Of a stretch of DNA of 64,000 nt, positions 63,129-64,000 are shown piece by piece. The DNA is from Fannyhessea vaginae DSM 15829. Lineage in GTDB: Bacteria; Actinomycetota; Coriobacteriia; Coriobacteriales; Atopobiaceae. The number at the start of each line of letters is the position of its first letter. Position 1 is the stretch's first letter. Made by a program: the position numbers and the translations under genes. Below the pieces are notes generated by a model. That model saw only the letters and a program-made list of their open reading frames with translations, was not told the DNA's origin and searched no databases. The DNA lies in NCBI RefSeq assembly GCF_000159235.2, contig NZ_ACGK02000001.1, positions 1 to 64,000 on the forward strand, in the 5' to 3' direction.

Positions 63129-63830
63129 ATGAAAATACCCAAATATTCATTGGTAAAAGACACCCTAAAGGCCGAAATCACTACTGGTAATTTTTCTGTC
63201 GGTCAAAAGTTCTACACCGAAGCTGAGCTTATTCACAAGTTTAATGTTTCATCCATTACGGTTGTACGCGCGCTCAGTGATCTTGTACGAGAAGGTTATC
63301 TTGTCCGTCATCAAGGACGGGGGACTTTTATTTCACAAGCACCACAACGCAAGAATGAGAAGCTTGTCCACATCATCAATCAAAGTATTACAAACGAAGT
63401 GTCTGCAGTTGTGTATGTGCAACGCAACTCAAATCATAAGATTCTCTCCGAGCTTGATTTAAACGATGATAATTATTGCATCGCAATCGCACGAACTCAT
63501 TCAGTTAACGATATGACTTTTGAATATCAAGAAAATTATTTGGTAAAAGAATTGATCGATGAACACAGCGACAAAAATAAATACACTCAACTTTACGACT
63601 ACATAAGCGCAAATAAACGCATTTGTTTACGTGATGAGCCTTACGAACAAAGTATCTGCATTGAGGTTCCTGCCGAAAAACATGTAGCAGATATTTTAGG
63701 CTTGCACGAAGGCGAAGTATGCGTTAAACAGATAAGAAAAACAAGTTCTTCTATCACCGGAAAGCCTCTTGAGTATTCCTTAAGCTTTATACGCTGCGAG
63801 TTCTTCAAAGTTTCTATCACCAATCGATAG
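63129..63830 (+). CDS. GntR family (HutC/UTRA) transcriptional regulator
   Basis: A 233-residue regulator starting at the ATG at 63129 with GGAAAGG upstream. Residues 1-70 are the GntR winged helix: GQKFYTEAELIHKFNVSSIT, then VVRALSDLVREGYLVR and GRGTFI. The rest is a UTRA ligand-binding domain ending in EYSLSFIRCEFFKV. UTRA regulators sense sugars, amino acids or phosphonates; the ligand is not evident. The 170 bases after it hold no recognisable feature. Confidence 0.88.
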   Translation: MKIPKYSLVKDTLKAEITTGNFSVGQKFYTEAELIHKFNVSSITVVRALSDLVREGYLVRHQGRGTFISQAPQRKNEKLVHIINQSITNEVSAVVYVQRNSNHKILSELDLNDDNYCIAIARTHSVNDMTFEYQENYLVKELIDEHSDKNKYTQLYDYISANKRICLRDEPYEQSICIEVPAEKHVADILGLHEGEVCVKQIRKTSSSITGKPLEYSLSFIRCEFFKVSITNR

Positions 63831-64000
63831 TACAAACATGATTATTGAGCGTCTTTGAGATTTTATAAGGTGTTTTTAACGTCAAAAGTTATTGCAAGAG
63901 CTTTTTCTGATTAATTATTGCAAAACATTGCACCAGTTAAACACGGTAATTAACACTTTTGCACACTTAGCGCGATTAACAAAAAACAGTCCATACATGC

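Noticed and set aside
1..64000. CRISPR arrays, tRNA/rRNA genes, insertion sequences, prophage genes
   Set aside because: No regularly spaced repeats with unique spacers, no cloverleaf or rRNA sequence, no transposase or integrase motif was recognised by eye. A dedicated tRNA search could still find a missed gene.

Overview
The window looks like chromosomal DNA from a low-to-mid GC, Gram-positive, fermentative actinobacterium. The best guess is class Coriobacteriia, family Atopobiaceae (Lancefieldella/Fannyhessea-like). This is inferred from gene content and protein style (DhaSQ/DhaKLM glycerol use, a two-gene pyruvate formate-lyase, C69 dipeptidase, PcsB-like NlpC/P60 hydrolase, L,D-transpeptidase, a giant InlB-repeat surface protein); no database search was possible. 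No rRNA, tRNA, CRISPR array, prophage or insertion sequence was recognised.

Layout. (1) 1-11144, minus strand: one uninterrupted reading frame of more than 3,700 codons encodes a giant secreted surface protein, truncated by the window edge at its C-terminal end. It has a signal peptide, a linker containing a 9-base C homopolymer, InlB/MucBP-like modules and tandem repeats of about 1.04 kb. (2) 11500-17584: class II aldolase and a complete dihydroxyacetone/glycerol regulon (dhaQ and dhaS on minus; dhaK, dhaL, dhaM, glpF on plus) around a clear DhaS-type operator. The dha cassette is bracketed by 77-bp direct repeats. (3) 17838-22494: a Q-rich membrane protein, then a thiamine-precursor ABC transporter operon led by a TPP riboswitch and terminator. 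(4) 22607-28951: a MacB/FtsX-type transporter, a DJ-1/PfpI protein and a MATE exporter. (5) 29271-32621: the pyruvate formate-lyase locus, in which the glycyl-radical domain is a separate 80-residue gene, followed by the activase. (6) 32784-40072: DAHP synthase, a C69 dipeptidase with a metallothionein-like Cys/Asp insertion, a cell-wall hydrolase, an orphan prepilin peptidase, acetyltransferase and nitroreductase. (7) 40125-44141: an iron-type ABC transporter operon. (8) 44616-64000: L,D-transpeptidase, CPBP protease, MgtC, exonuclease, Fur, HtpG, dCMP deaminase, DUF554, DegV, MurI, Pth2, AsnS, GlmM, S9/L13, UDG and a GntR regulator.

How parts fit: GlpF brings in glycerol, DhaKLM phosphorylates dihydroxyacetone with PTS-derived phosphate, aldolase and glycolysis use the DHAP, and pyruvate can be split anaerobically to acetyl-CoA and formate by the two-piece PFL. 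The most notable observations are the potentially phase-variable giant adhesin, the naturally split PFL whose two parts lie in the same frame, the Cys-rich insertion in the dipeptidase, and the direct repeats flanking the dha cassette.
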